Assembly: GCA_903877645.1 (NCBI GenBank)
Contig: CAIRES010000040.1
Location: 1 to 59,523, forward strand
Direction of reading: 5' to 3'
DNA from: an uncultured Bacteroidota bacterium
GTDB lineage: Bacteria > Bacteroidota > Bacteroidia > Chitinophagales > Chitinophagaceae
DNA: 59,523 bases
A model generated the notes under the pieces. That model saw only the letters and a program-made list of their open reading frames with translations. It did no database searches and had not been told where the DNA came from. Shown here one piece after another: positions 1-8,178 of this stretch (positions are counted from its first letter, which is position 1; every line of letters starts with the position of its first letter). Made by a program: the position numbers and the translations under genes.

Positions 1-396
1 GATGACTTTAAACAAAAGAAAGAGCAGGTATCTATTACAGAAATTAACCCCTATCACCTGAAAATAAAAAAAACTTTTTTAACTTTAAAAAATCAAGAAA
101 CACTATCTAACAATAAGTCCACTTTAGTTTGACTACATACACAGCCGCAAAAAATAGTATTGTCATTTAGTAAATTTCAGGGGCAGTATATTAAGTCTTA
201 CCCGTTTCATCAGTCGCAGACAGTGACGGAAACAGCCGATGAAATAACGGTTGAGTTATTCATTAAGATAACTCATGACTTTATGATGGAGCTTTTATCT
301 TATGGCGAAGACATTAAAGTACGCGAGCCTAAAATACTCATTGATGAAATGGTAGCCATACATAAGAGTGCTGTAAAAGTATTGCTAGGAAAATAA
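1..396 (+). pseudogene. Decayed WYL-domain regulator (C-terminal remnant)
   Basis: From 133 to 396 one frame is open and reads like the C-terminal half of a WYL-domain protein: a KIVLSF strand, a PFHQSQ motif, then LLSYGEDIKVREPKIL, which matches the family's 'LhSQ ... SyGe.vkVleP..L' pattern. The same frame before it (1-132) contains INPYHLK, which resembles the segment just upstream of the W-Y-L motif, but then turns to low-complexity sequence and ends in TGA at 130-132. The only start near the open part is TTG at 160, inside the conserved domain, with no ribosome binding site. WYL proteins are DNA-binding regulators, often beside defence genes, that sense a ligand through this domain. I infer a broken gene; it may extend left of the window. 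Family assignment is fairly sure, intactness is not. Confidence 0.6.
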
Positions 397-482
397 AGTT
401 AACAAACGTGCTTAAAAACAACTAATCATATCATCATATTTATACGATGTTATTCAGGTACAACAATGAAAATACAATCATA

Positions 483-1829
483 ATGGTTAAACACATCCTT
501 TCCAAATCGACATTTATGTATGGCTGCCAATGCCCAAAACGGCTGTATATGCACAAATTCAAACGGGACCTTAGAAATCCTGAAGAAGAAGAACAAACAT
601 CAATATTTGCAGCAGGAACTAATATTGGATTGTTAGCCAGAGAACTTTTCCCAGGGGGAGTAAGTGCAGAACCACCTGATCCATTTTCATATCATATTGC
701 AGTTGAGAAGACTGCAAAATTCATCGAACAACAACATTCTGTCATTTATGAAGCTGCATTCAATTTTGAAGGAGTATTATGCGCAATAGATGTTTTGGTT
801 AACAAAGGTGGAAAATGGTATGCGTTTGAAGTAAAAGGTAGCACTAAAGTTAAGGAGCCATTTATATTGGATGCTTCCCTGCAACACTATGTGATAAGCA
901 ATTGTGGGGTGCCATTAGAAGATATATCCATTGTTTTCCTAAACAATCAATATATTAGAATAGGCGATCTCGAAATACAAAAATTGTTTGCCAACCAATC
1001 TATAAATGAACAAGTGGTTGCAAACAAAAATTTTGTTGCAGGGAAAATAGCAGAACTAAAACAACTACTAAAGGATAAGCAAGAACCTATTATTGATATT
1101 GGTGACCACTGCTTTAAACCTTATGAATGCGACTTCACAGGTCATTGCTGGGCAAACTTTCAGCAGGAAGTTTCTACTTCTGAAGAATACGTTAACATAG
1201 AATCAATCCAAACTTTTTTGGATGAATGGGAATACCCTTTATGCTTTTTTGACTTCGAAACAATTATGCCTGCGGTTCCCGAATTTGACCATAGTCGCCC
1301 CTACCAACAAATTCCATTTCAGTATTCCTTGCATACGCAAGACACAAAAAACAGCGAAATTAAGCACGTCGAGTTCCTAGGCGATGGTTTAACAGATCCT
1401 CGAGAAGCATTGATAATATCTTTGCTGCAACAGCTTAAAGGTCATGGTAGCATTGTAGTTTGGAATAAAACATTTGAAATGACAAGGCTCAGGGAAATCG
1501 CCAGAGACTTCCCGAAATACGCTGATGAAATCCAGCATGTTCTGGAACGTGTCGTTGATTTGATGGTTCCATTTAGACGGAAATGGTATTACCTGCCGGA
1601 ATTCAATGATTCCTACTCTTTAAAGGCAGTTTTACCGGTATTGGTTCCTGAATTATCATATGGTGATTTAACTATTCAGGAAGGTGGAACTGCAAGTTTA
1701 ATATATTCTCAATTAAAACTACATACACCAGAAGTGCAAAGCCAACACCGGGAACATTTATTGGAATACTGCAAATTGGATACATTAGCGATGGTAGAGA
1801 TTTATAGAAAATTGACCTCAAATAAATAG
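483..1829 (+). CDS. DUF2779 protein: Cas4-like PD-(D/E)XK plus DEDD exonuclease-like domain
   Basis: 448 residues from ATG at 483; an in-frame ATG at 447 exists but the family-like N-terminus starts at MVKHILSKS. The N-terminal part carries a CPKRLYMHK motif (C17), a nuclease-type core with an 'AIDVLV ... YAFEVKGS' strand pair (D and E/K of a PD-(D/E)XK site) and a later Cys cluster CFKPYECDF..HC. This arrangement resembles the iron-sulfur nucleases Cas4 and AddB. The C-terminal part (about residue 250 onward) is DUF2779: FFDFET with D257 and E259, the RPYQQIPFQYSLH block, an NKTFEMTRL block, and YCKLDT with D433, as in RNase H-fold 3'-5' exonucleases. I infer a DNA- or RNA-processing enzyme; substrate unknown. 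It is a lone gene between the WYL remnant and the AAA+ gene, in AT-rich DNA. Confidence 0.85.
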   Translation: MVKHILSKSTFMYGCQCPKRLYMHKFKRDLRNPEEEEQTSIFAAGTNIGLLARELFPGGVSAEPPDPFSYHIAVEKTAKFIEQQHSVIYEAAFNFEGVLCAIDVLVNKGGKWYAFEVKGSTKVKEPFILDASLQHYVISNCGVPLEDISIVFLNNQYIRIGDLEIQKLFANQSINEQVVANKNFVAGKIAELKQLLKDKQEPIIDIGDHCFKPYECDFTGHCWANFQQEVSTSEEYVNIESIQTFLDEWEYPLCFFDFETIMPAVPEFDHSRPYQQIPFQYSLHTQDTKNSEIKHVEFLGDGLTDPREALIISLLQQLKGHGSIVVWNKTFEMTRLREIARDFPKYADEIQHVLERVVDLMVPFRRKWYYLPEFNDSYSLKAVLPVLVPELSYGDLTIQEGGTASLIYSQLKLHTPEVQSQHREHLLEYCKLDTLAMVEIYRKLTSNK

Positions 1830-1995
1830 ATGCTATTTTATGTATAGATTAGAGAACGTTGATGCCAAATATAGATCACTATATAATAGCTGCTATGACA
1901 TCGTCTATATTCGTCAGGTATGCGGTCCGCCTGCTTGGCAAACGTCTATAAAAAACAGATCGTGAATTTCTATAAAATTCCTGTAAATATACCAA

Positions 1996-3036
1996 TCAAA
2001 TAGTTTTTATATCCTCATTGTGCCGAGTGCTCTTTGCTCTCTTACCCTTAGATTTAGGGGAATTCTTGGCAATATAATTTTTCATGGTACCTGCTCCTAA
2101 TCCTAATGCTTTTTCGGCTTTTAAAATAGTGCCATATTCCTTGATTGCCCATTTTCTTACTTGAATTCTAAATTGGGCATTCAGATCAAGCATAGAAAAA
2201 CCACGCTGAATTTGGAACAGGCTTAACTCGTTACCAGAATTGTTATGCAGTTGTGTTTTGCTAAAAAAATCATCTTTTATATCTTTTACAATTTGCTTTT
2301 CTATATTTTCTGATAGTTTTTTAGTCTCACCATAATGTAAAATACGGTAGTTAAAATACATGCAAGCCAATTTGTCCAAATCACGAAACCCACCTTGAAA
2401 TTTAGTTACATTATCTTCAAGAAATTTTTGCAAATCGGTGTTTTGTGGGGCATTTGCAAAATGTTCAAAGCCCATTGTCTTTTGAAAACTCATTTTATCC
2501 CAAGTCGCATAAAAATCTTTTATTACATTATCCTCATCACTAAAGGAAGGAAATACAATTACTAATTGGCTAATTCTATCCCAAAAATAACCTTGCAATT
2601 GGTTTTTGTCTTCACGAAGTGCTTCAATATCCATTGACGATGTAAAAACAACACGTAAGTTGGTTTTTTTACTTATTCCAAATGTTCCATCAGTAGTTGA
2701 AAGTCCTTTAAATAGTAAAAATTGTTGCTCCTCTGTAAGATTTTCGACATCTTCTACTACTATTGTTTGGTAGCTATGTTCATTGAATAAATTATCTATT
2801 TCACCCTCATTGGTAGGGAAATTTGACGAAGAAATAAACTCTAATTTTCCTAAGCATAATTCTTTATTAGCATTTGAATTTATCTGAGCAAAAGCCTGTT
2901 CAATTGCAAAGTGTTTACCCGTACCACGTGACCCAAGGACGATTAAGCAGAACTTTCCTGGATTTGCAAGAAATACTTTCAATTTATTATAAGCCAAAAT
3001 CCTTTTTGTACCTCCGTTAAATGCCAATTCACTCAT
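1996..3036 (-). CDS. AAA+ ATPase related to sigma-54 activators, lacking GAFTGA, with Fis-like HTH
   Basis: 346 residues. Walker A is GSRGTGKHF (about 35-43), Walker B is TIVVEDVEN (about 91-99) followed by the EEQQFLLFKGL helix typical of enhancer-binding ATPases. A sensor-like VVFTSS strand, an 'FWDRIS' arginine-finger region and 'FRDLDKL' (equivalent of 'VRELEN') follow. The last 60 residues contain an ILKAEKALGL..GTMKNYI helix-turn-helix like Fis domains, then a basic tail. Between Walker A and B there is no GAFTGA loop, the element that contacts sigma-54, and there is no N-terminal sensor domain. It is divergent from the four-gene operon starting at 3143, so it is the obvious candidate regulator of that operon; that role is inferred. 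The lack of GAFTGA argues against ordinary sigma-54 activation. Confidence 0.75.
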   Translation of the reverse strand: MSELAFNGGTKRILAYNKLKVFLANPGKFCLIVLGSRGTGKHFAIEQAFAQINSNANKELCLGKLEFISSSNFPTNEGEIDNLFNEHSYQTIVVEDVENLTEEQQFLLFKGLSTTDGTFGISKKTNLRVVFTSSMDIEALREDKNQLQGYFWDRISQLVIVFPSFSDEDNVIKDFYATWDKMSFQKTMGFEHFANAPQNTDLQKFLEDNVTKFQGGFRDLDKLACMYFNYRILHYGETKKLSENIEKQIVKDIKDDFFSKTQLHNNSGNELSLFQIQRGFSMLDLNAQFRIQVRKWAIKEYGTILKAEKALGLGAGTMKNYIAKNSPKSKGKRAKSTRHNEDIKTI

Positions 3037-3056
3037 TTATATTGTCAATTATTTAC

Positions 3057-3090
3057 CAAATATAGGGGGAATTATTTCACCATGTTCAAA
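3057..3090 (-). promoter_or_regulatory. Bacteroidota-type promoter for the AAA+ gene
   Basis: On the minus strand TTTG (3087-3090) is followed after 22 bases by TATATTTG (3057-3064), matching the Bacteroidota -33 TTTG and -7 TAnnTTTG boxes. It lies 21 bases upstream of the ATG. On the other strand of the same gap a weaker CACATTTG (3109-3116) could serve the divergent operon. No sigma-54 -24/-12 element was found in the gap. Confidence 0.5.
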
Positions 3091-3142
3091 GTGCATTCCT
3101 TTATTTTTCACATTTGCAATAGTTATTAAATACCATACAAAT

Positions 3143-3442
3143 ATGGGAAGCCAAATTCTAGAATTCTACTTAACGCATCACTTTATGCTTCAGGGTTGGG
3201 ATAGAAGTATTGACAAAGCAGTGCTCTATAAAGTCTTGCCTTATGTTTCAGCCAGTAAAGAAGGCAAAAAACTTGCAATAGTAATGCCGTCATTCCTTTC
3301 TCAAAAAGGAATACGGCCGAAAGAAGAAAAGTGTTTAGTAATTGTACTCGTACAAAATCTACTAAAAACAGCTTACTGGTGTGACCACCCCAACTATTTG
3401 TTCAAAAAAGAAAAACAATCTGAATTTCAAATCATATACTAA
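3143..3442 (+). CDS. Small protein, first gene of a four-gene operon; unknown function
   Basis: 99 residues, not recognised as a named family. It has an N-terminal 'FYLTHHFMLQGWDRSI' segment, a central basic stretch with 'VMPSFLSQKG', and a C-terminal 'CLVIVLVQNLLKTAYWCDHPNYLF' segment with conserved-looking Trp, Cys and His residues. The layout (His/Gln/Arg helix followed by beta strands ending in a TAYW strand) recalls small RelE/DUF4258-like folds, but this is only a resemblance. Its stop overlaps the start of the next gene as TAATG (3440-3444), which supports it being translated and coupled to the glycosyltransferase/radical-SAM gene. Confidence 0.6.
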   Translation: MGSQILEFYLTHHFMLQGWDRSIDKAVLYKVLPYVSASKEGKKLAIVMPSFLSQKGIRPKEEKCLVIVLVQNLLKTAYWCDHPNYLFKKEKQSEFQIIY

Positions 3443-5745
3443 TGCACATACTAAAGATCATACATGGCTACCCACAAAATTACAATGCTGGCTCAGAAGT
3501 TTATAGCCAATCCGTTTGCAACGAACTTTCAAAACGGCATCAGGTATCCATATTTACACGAGAAGAAAACCCTTATGCACCTGATTTCGGCATCAGGTAT
3601 GAAAAACAGAGAGATCAACTTGAATTATACTTTGTAAATAATCCGCAGGGCAAAGATGGATACCGGCATAAACAAATTGATGAAAATTTCGCCGCGCTCA
3701 TTGAAGAATTAAAGCCGGATGTTGCTCATATCGGGCATCTCAACCACCTTTCAACCGGAATTGTGGATGAACTCAACCGATGTAAAATTCCAATCGTTTT
3801 CACTTTACATGACTTTTGGCTGATGTGTCCAAGAGGACAATTTTTAACTCGCAGCATTGGGCAAGAAAATAATTTTCAATTATGCTCAGGCCAACAAAAT
3901 GCCAAATGTGCGACGGACTGCTACAAAGTATATTTCAGTGGTAAGGAAGAAAATATACAGCAGGATATTGAACAATGGAGTAATTGGGTTCACCAAAGAA
4001 TGATCGAAACGAAATCTATAATTGATAAAGTGGATTTATTCATAGCCCCATCAAACTACTTACGCAATCGTTTTATCAACGATTTTTCTATTCCTGATAA
4101 CAAAATTATTTATTTGGATTATGGTTTTCCAACGGAGTATTTGACACCAACCGAGCAATCAAAAAAGAAAAGGAATTTTACATTCGGCTATATCGGCACT
4201 CACATTCCGGCAAAAGGGATTAACCAACTAATTGAAGCATTTAAGCAAATAGAGGAACCGGCAACCCTAAAAATATATGGCAGGAATAATGGACAAAGTA
4301 CAGATGCTTTAAAACAGATGGCTGCAACTGCTAAAAACAGAATTGAATTTGCCGGAGAATATATCAACCACAACATGGCAAATGATGTTTTCTCACAGGT
4401 TGATTGCATTGTAGTCCCATCTATTTGGGTTGAAAATTCACCACTTGTTATACATGAAGCGCAGGCTTGCAAAATTCCGGTTATAACAGCAAATTTTGGT
4501 GGAATGGCAGAATATGTTCAGCATAAAGTAAATGGGCTACTGTTTGAACACCGCGATACATATTCTTTGGCTGAACAATTGAGGTTTGCTATTAATAACC
4601 CTGATTTATTAAAGCAGTTTGGTGAAAGAGGCTACTTATTAGCCGAGAACGGAAATGTGCCGAGTATCTTTGACCATTGTAAAGAATTACTAAGCATCTA
4701 CCAATCATTGATTGCTCCGAAAAGCTTCTGGAGAATCACAATTGATACCAACCCTGAAGATTGCAATTTGAAGTGCATTATGTGCGAAGAACACAGTCCT
4801 TATAGCGATTTCATACCGACACTATTCAAAGAAACAGGCGTTAAACGGAGACGAATGGAATTTAGGATTGTCGAAGATATTTTTCTACAAGCAGAAAAAT
4901 TGGGGGTAAAAGAAATAATTCCATCTACAATGGGAGAACCCTTGCTCTATAAAGAGTTTGGCAAAATATTTGCCTTAGCAAAAATGAAGGATATCAAAAT
5001 TAACCTTACTACAAATGGTACATTTCCAAAGAAAACTGTTGCAGAATGGGCAAAATTAATTGTACCTAACACAACCGATGTAAAGATTAGTTGGAACGGT
5101 GCAACAAAAGAAACCGCAGAGAAGGTGATGCTTGGCGTTGACTTTGATAAGGCTGTTGCCAATTTAAGAGAATTTATCAAATGTCGGGATGAATATTTTG
5201 CAAATACCGGCTATTTCTGCCGGGTAACATTTCAGTTAACGTTTATGCAAAACAATATGCACGAATTGGCTGATATGGTAAAACTGGCTGCATCGCTTGG
5301 CGTTGACAGGGTTAAAGGGCATCAGCTTTGGGCACACTTTGATGAAATAAAAAACCTTTCAATGAAAACATCAAATGACAGTATTGATCGTTGGAATTTG
5401 TATGTTCAACAGGCATACGATGCACAAGAGAAATATAGGAAGCCGAACGGGGAGAAGGTGATTTTGGAAAACATTATCCCGCTTACCTGCAATGAAAACA
5501 AAGAAGTACCGGATAATTACGAATGTCCATTCCTCAACAAAGAATTATGGATTTCTGCAACCGGAAAAATATCTCCCTGCTGCGCACCTGACAATCTAAG
5601 GAAATCATTAGGCGATTTTGGCAATATTAATGAAACAACCATAGAAGATGTATTGCAAAGTACCACCTACAGGGAACTCGCAAAAAACTATAAATCAAAA
5701 CCGCTTTGTATGACATGCAATATGCGCAAGCCACATTCAAAGTAA
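3442..5745 (+). CDS. Glycosyltransferase family 4 / radical SAM-SPASM fusion
   Basis: 767 residues in two enzyme halves. Residues 1 to about 415 form a GT-B glycosyltransferase of family 4: an N-terminal 'IHGYPQNYNAGSEVY' donor/acceptor loop, FTLHDFW, 'GYIGTHIPAKGINQLIEAF', and the nucleotide-sugar motif ENSPLVIHEAQACKIPVI ending in EYVQHKVNGLLF. From about 430 a radical SAM domain begins, with the iron-sulfur motif CNLKCIMC (C441, C445, C448) and 'PSTMGEPLL' for the SAM site. The last 80 residues are a SPASM-type region with Cys in ECPF, PCCAP and CMTCN, expected to bind auxiliary clusters. Radical SAM/SPASM enzymes usually modify peptides or proteins; a sugar-transfer half on the same chain is unusual. 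The start overlaps the preceding stop; the next gene follows 41 bases later. Substrate unknown. Confidence 0.88.
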   Translation: MHILKIIHGYPQNYNAGSEVYSQSVCNELSKRHQVSIFTREENPYAPDFGIRYEKQRDQLELYFVNNPQGKDGYRHKQIDENFAALIEELKPDVAHIGHLNHLSTGIVDELNRCKIPIVFTLHDFWLMCPRGQFLTRSIGQENNFQLCSGQQNAKCATDCYKVYFSGKEENIQQDIEQWSNWVHQRMIETKSIIDKVDLFIAPSNYLRNRFINDFSIPDNKIIYLDYGFPTEYLTPTEQSKKKRNFTFGYIGTHIPAKGINQLIEAFKQIEEPATLKIYGRNNGQSTDALKQMAATAKNRIEFAGEYINHNMANDVFSQVDCIVVPSIWVENSPLVIHEAQACKIPVITANFGGMAEYVQHKVNGLLFEHRDTYSLAEQLRFAINNPDLLKQFGERGYLLAENGNVPSIFDHCKELLSIYQSLIAPKSFWRITIDTNPEDCNLKCIMCEEHSPYSDFIPTLFKETGVKRRRMEFRIVEDIFLQAEKLGVKEIIPSTMGEPLLYKEFGKIFALAKMKDIKINLTTNGTFPKKTVAEWAKLIVPNTTDVKISWNGATKETAEKVMLGVDFDKAVANLREFIKCRDEYFANTGYFCRVTFQLTFMQNNMHELADMVKLAASLGVDRVKGHQLWAHFDEIKNLSMKTSNDSIDRWNLYVQQAYDAQEKYRKPNGEKVILENIIPLTCNENKEVPDNYECPFLNKELWISATGKISPCCAPDNLRKSLGDFGNINETTIEDVLQSTTYRELAKNYKSKPLCMTCNMRKPHSK

Positions 5746-5786
5746 AAGCTGAACCCTTCTTTCAAATAATTTCAAAAACAAAACAA

Positions 5787-7214
5787 ATGAAACAGATAAA
5801 AACTATTGACCAGCTAAAAAACATAATGCCTACGGTAACAGGAATTGAAGTAGCACTGTTGTATGGCTCATTTGGTAGGCAGGAAGCAACTCCAAATTCT
5901 GACATTGATATTCAGCTTTTAGTAAACGATGATTTTAGTACAACTGCCTTTATAAATGAACTTCATTTGATTTTTGCAGATGAGATTCAATACATCATGG
6001 AGGTAACTCTGAGAAATAAAGTTGTTGTTTATTTCAGACAACAACCCAAAATTGAATTTGCTATTTGCACTAACCTTTTGGAAATTGACAGGAATTATAT
6101 AGGTTCGGAAATTACAAATATTGCAGAAACAGTTCTTTATGAAAAGCAAGCAGCAAGCCATGATATTATACGTTACCTGGATCGTATAATCAAAGAGCAT
6201 AAAGAAAACTGCAAGTCAACTGTAAAGATGATTGTTGATTTAACCGACAAGTTTGTGTACGAATTTGAAAGTTGTTCCTGTATGCATAGGCGAAGTGATG
6301 GTTACCAATTTTATTTTTTTTACAATATTTCCCTGCAAATTGCCATTCAATTAAATCACATTTCAAAAGGATACAGCAAGTTCAATTTCCTTCCCAAGTA
6401 TTTTATTGCAAATGTTTTGACCAAAGAAGAACAAGAGATTTTCTACGATTTGAACGGTACACTTTTTTTGCCTGATGCTAACCAGCAGAAAAGGAAATTG
6501 CTTGATTTCTTTTATTCAGCTATTAAACCATTAGTTACACCAGAAAAGCTAAGTAAAATTCAAGAGTTTTGTGAATGGCTGTACAATAGAGATTTCCTTT
6601 GGAATTTCAGAGATATAAGTACGCACAATGCTAAAATAAAAAGTGGCAGAATTTTCAGAACAGCTACAATGACACTCTTTCAACATGAAAATAGATTTGA
6701 TGATTTACTCAAAGAAATGAATATCAAAACTGTAATTGATTTAAGAGCAGATAAGGAAATTGACGAAAAACCATACTCAGAGCAAACCCTGACCAAATTC
6801 AAATACATAAAAGCACAGCTTGACCCGTGGAATCAGCCGGATTGGTTTAAACAAAATCATAATCAGGGGACAAATGAAGAGATTGCCTACCGCTTTTTTG
6901 CAATTGGATGCAATGATAAAATCAAACATGCATTAGAAGCAATTATTAATGAGGATAGCGGTTCGGTTGCTATCCATTGTTTTGCCGGAAAGGACAGAAC
7001 CGGAATATTTATATCAATTTTACATTTGCTTGTGGGCACTCCAATGGAATTTATTTATGCTGATTATTTGGCAAGTGAAGTTGATGTAAGCCTTACCCGC
7101 TTAAACTTAGTTCTTGACATAATAAGTAATAGCGGTGGAATTGAACCTTATTTAATTTCTTGTGGAATATCTGAAAACCAAATTTCAAAACTCAAACAAA
7201 AATTATTGAACTAA
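5787..7214 (+). CDS. Nucleotidyltransferase / protein-tyrosine-phosphatase fusion
   Basis: 475 residues from the ATG at 5787; a longer form from 5706 would overlap the upstream gene and adds no recognisable domain. Residues 1 to about 250 resemble antibiotic-type nucleotidyltransferases: GSFGR (27-31) and SDIDIQ with metal-binding D39 and D41, followed by a helical 'RRSDGYQFYFFYNISLQ' and 'FLPKYF' region. Residues about 270-475 form a tyrosine/dual-specificity phosphatase: RIFRTATM, 'VIDLRADKEI', and the P-loop HCFAGKDRTG with nucleophile C398 and R404. One protein could thus add and remove a nucleotide or phosphate group, but that is inference. It is third in the operon and its stop overlaps the next start (TAATG). 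I know of no well-characterised protein with this pairing. Confidence 0.85.
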   Translation: MKQIKTIDQLKNIMPTVTGIEVALLYGSFGRQEATPNSDIDIQLLVNDDFSTTAFINELHLIFADEIQYIMEVTLRNKVVVYFRQQPKIEFAICTNLLEIDRNYIGSEITNIAETVLYEKQAASHDIIRYLDRIIKEHKENCKSTVKMIVDLTDKFVYEFESCSCMHRRSDGYQFYFFYNISLQIAIQLNHISKGYSKFNFLPKYFIANVLTKEEQEIFYDLNGTLFLPDANQQKRKLLDFFYSAIKPLVTPEKLSKIQEFCEWLYNRDFLWNFRDISTHNAKIKSGRIFRTATMTLFQHENRFDDLLKEMNIKTVIDLRADKEIDEKPYSEQTLTKFKYIKAQLDPWNQPDWFKQNHNQGTNEEIAYRFFAIGCNDKIKHALEAIINEDSGSVAIHCFAGKDRTGIFISILHLLVGTPMEFIYADYLASEVDVSLTRLNLVLDIISNSGGIEPYLISCGISENQISKLKQKLLN

Positions 7215-7915
7215 TGAATTGGCAAGACATAAAAGTATCGGCAGATAACACGCACTTTATATTTAACGACCAACCCATCTTAGGCAAATATTTTAGTGAG
7301 GTATTAAAATTTCATGCTCCCGGTATCGCTCCAGTAAAAGATATCACCGGAGCATACCACATTGATACTTACGGCAATCCATTATATTTTGACAGGTATC
7401 AACGGACTTTCGGGTATTACTGCAATAGGGCAGCCGTCATAAAAAATGGGAATTGGTTGCATCTGAATGAAAAGGGCGAACATGCCTATTCAAATGTATT
7501 TTCTTGGGCTGGCAATTATCAGGAAAATATTTGTACTGTTCGTGATGACAAGAACGGCTACTTTCATATTGACCTGCATGGGAATAGAATTTATTCCGAA
7601 TCCCATACTTATTGTGGCGACTTTAAAGACGGCTATGCCTGTGTAAAAAAGAGTAGTGGACTATGGTGTCACATAAATATCAACGGCAACAGCCTTAATA
7701 AAATAGAATTTTTAGACTTGGGGATTTTCCATAAAAACTATGCAACAGCAATGGATAATGCCGGTTGGCATCATATTGATAAGAGCGGGATTGAATTATA
7801 CAGCCAAAGGTATTTAGCTGTTGAGCCATTTTATAACGGCCTTGCTTTAGTAACAAAGTTCAATTACCAGAAAATTATAATAAATGAAAATGGCAACCAA
7901 GTATTAGAGGTATAA
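7214..7915 (+). CDS. WG-repeat (KWG-like) protein
   Basis: 233 residues made almost wholly of about six 34-35-residue repeats from residue ~38 on. Each repeat has the pattern 'A.V....G.WHHID..G...Y...y....F..G', for instance GNWLHLNEKGEHAYSN, NGYFHIDLHGNRIYSE and AGWHHIDKSGIELYSQ. This matches WG/KWG repeats, which form beta-rich interaction surfaces. There is no signal peptide or membrane segment, so it should be cytoplasmic. It is the last gene of the operon, coupled to the nucleotidyltransferase/phosphatase gene. It may be a scaffold or the substrate of the upstream enzymes; the sequence does not decide. Confidence 0.8.
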   Translation: MNWQDIKVSADNTHFIFNDQPILGKYFSEVLKFHAPGIAPVKDITGAYHIDTYGNPLYFDRYQRTFGYYCNRAAVIKNGNWLHLNEKGEHAYSNVFSWAGNYQENICTVRDDKNGYFHIDLHGNRIYSESHTYCGDFKDGYACVKKSSGLWCHININGNSLNKIEFLDLGIFHKNYATAMDNAGWHHIDKSGIELYSQRYLAVEPFYNGLALVTKFNYQKIIINENGNQVLEV

Positions 7916-7941
7916 AGTGCTCATATAATTTCACTCCAAAC

Positions 7942-8052
7942 TCATAGTTTCAATTTCGCCGCCACCCTATAAATTTCAATCAAATCCTCAATGATTTGGT
8001 TCGACATTTCCCCTGTCGAGCCTACAACCAAATAGCCACAGATAATTGCAAA
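7942..8052 (-). pseudogene. Short coding-like remnant of unknown origin
   Basis: The 263-base gap after the WG-repeat gene has no intact gene. Its minus strand holds a 36-codon open stretch with protein-like composition, including the segments YLVVGSTGEMSN and IIEDLIEIYRVAAKL, bounded by stops and without a start. It could be the tail of a lost gene; the segment faintly recalls the C-terminus of a serine recombinase. The rest of the gap (8053-8178) shows nothing I can name. Confidence 0.25.
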
Positions 8053-8178
8053 TCAATTGTTTGTGGTTTTTTGTTTTTTGAAAGGGGACGGCGTGGGGGA
8101 CGATATTTGGGTATATGCCGATATAGACGCTCTCTATTCTCCAATGAGTAGCGTTTCGAATTTCAGATTTAGAATTTC

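Noticed and set aside
1862-1951. Short 29-codon frame in the gap after the DUF2779 gene
   Set aside because: No ribosome binding site or family signal, and another frame of the same stretch also reads as plausible protein; the gap 1830-1995 has nothing that can be supported.
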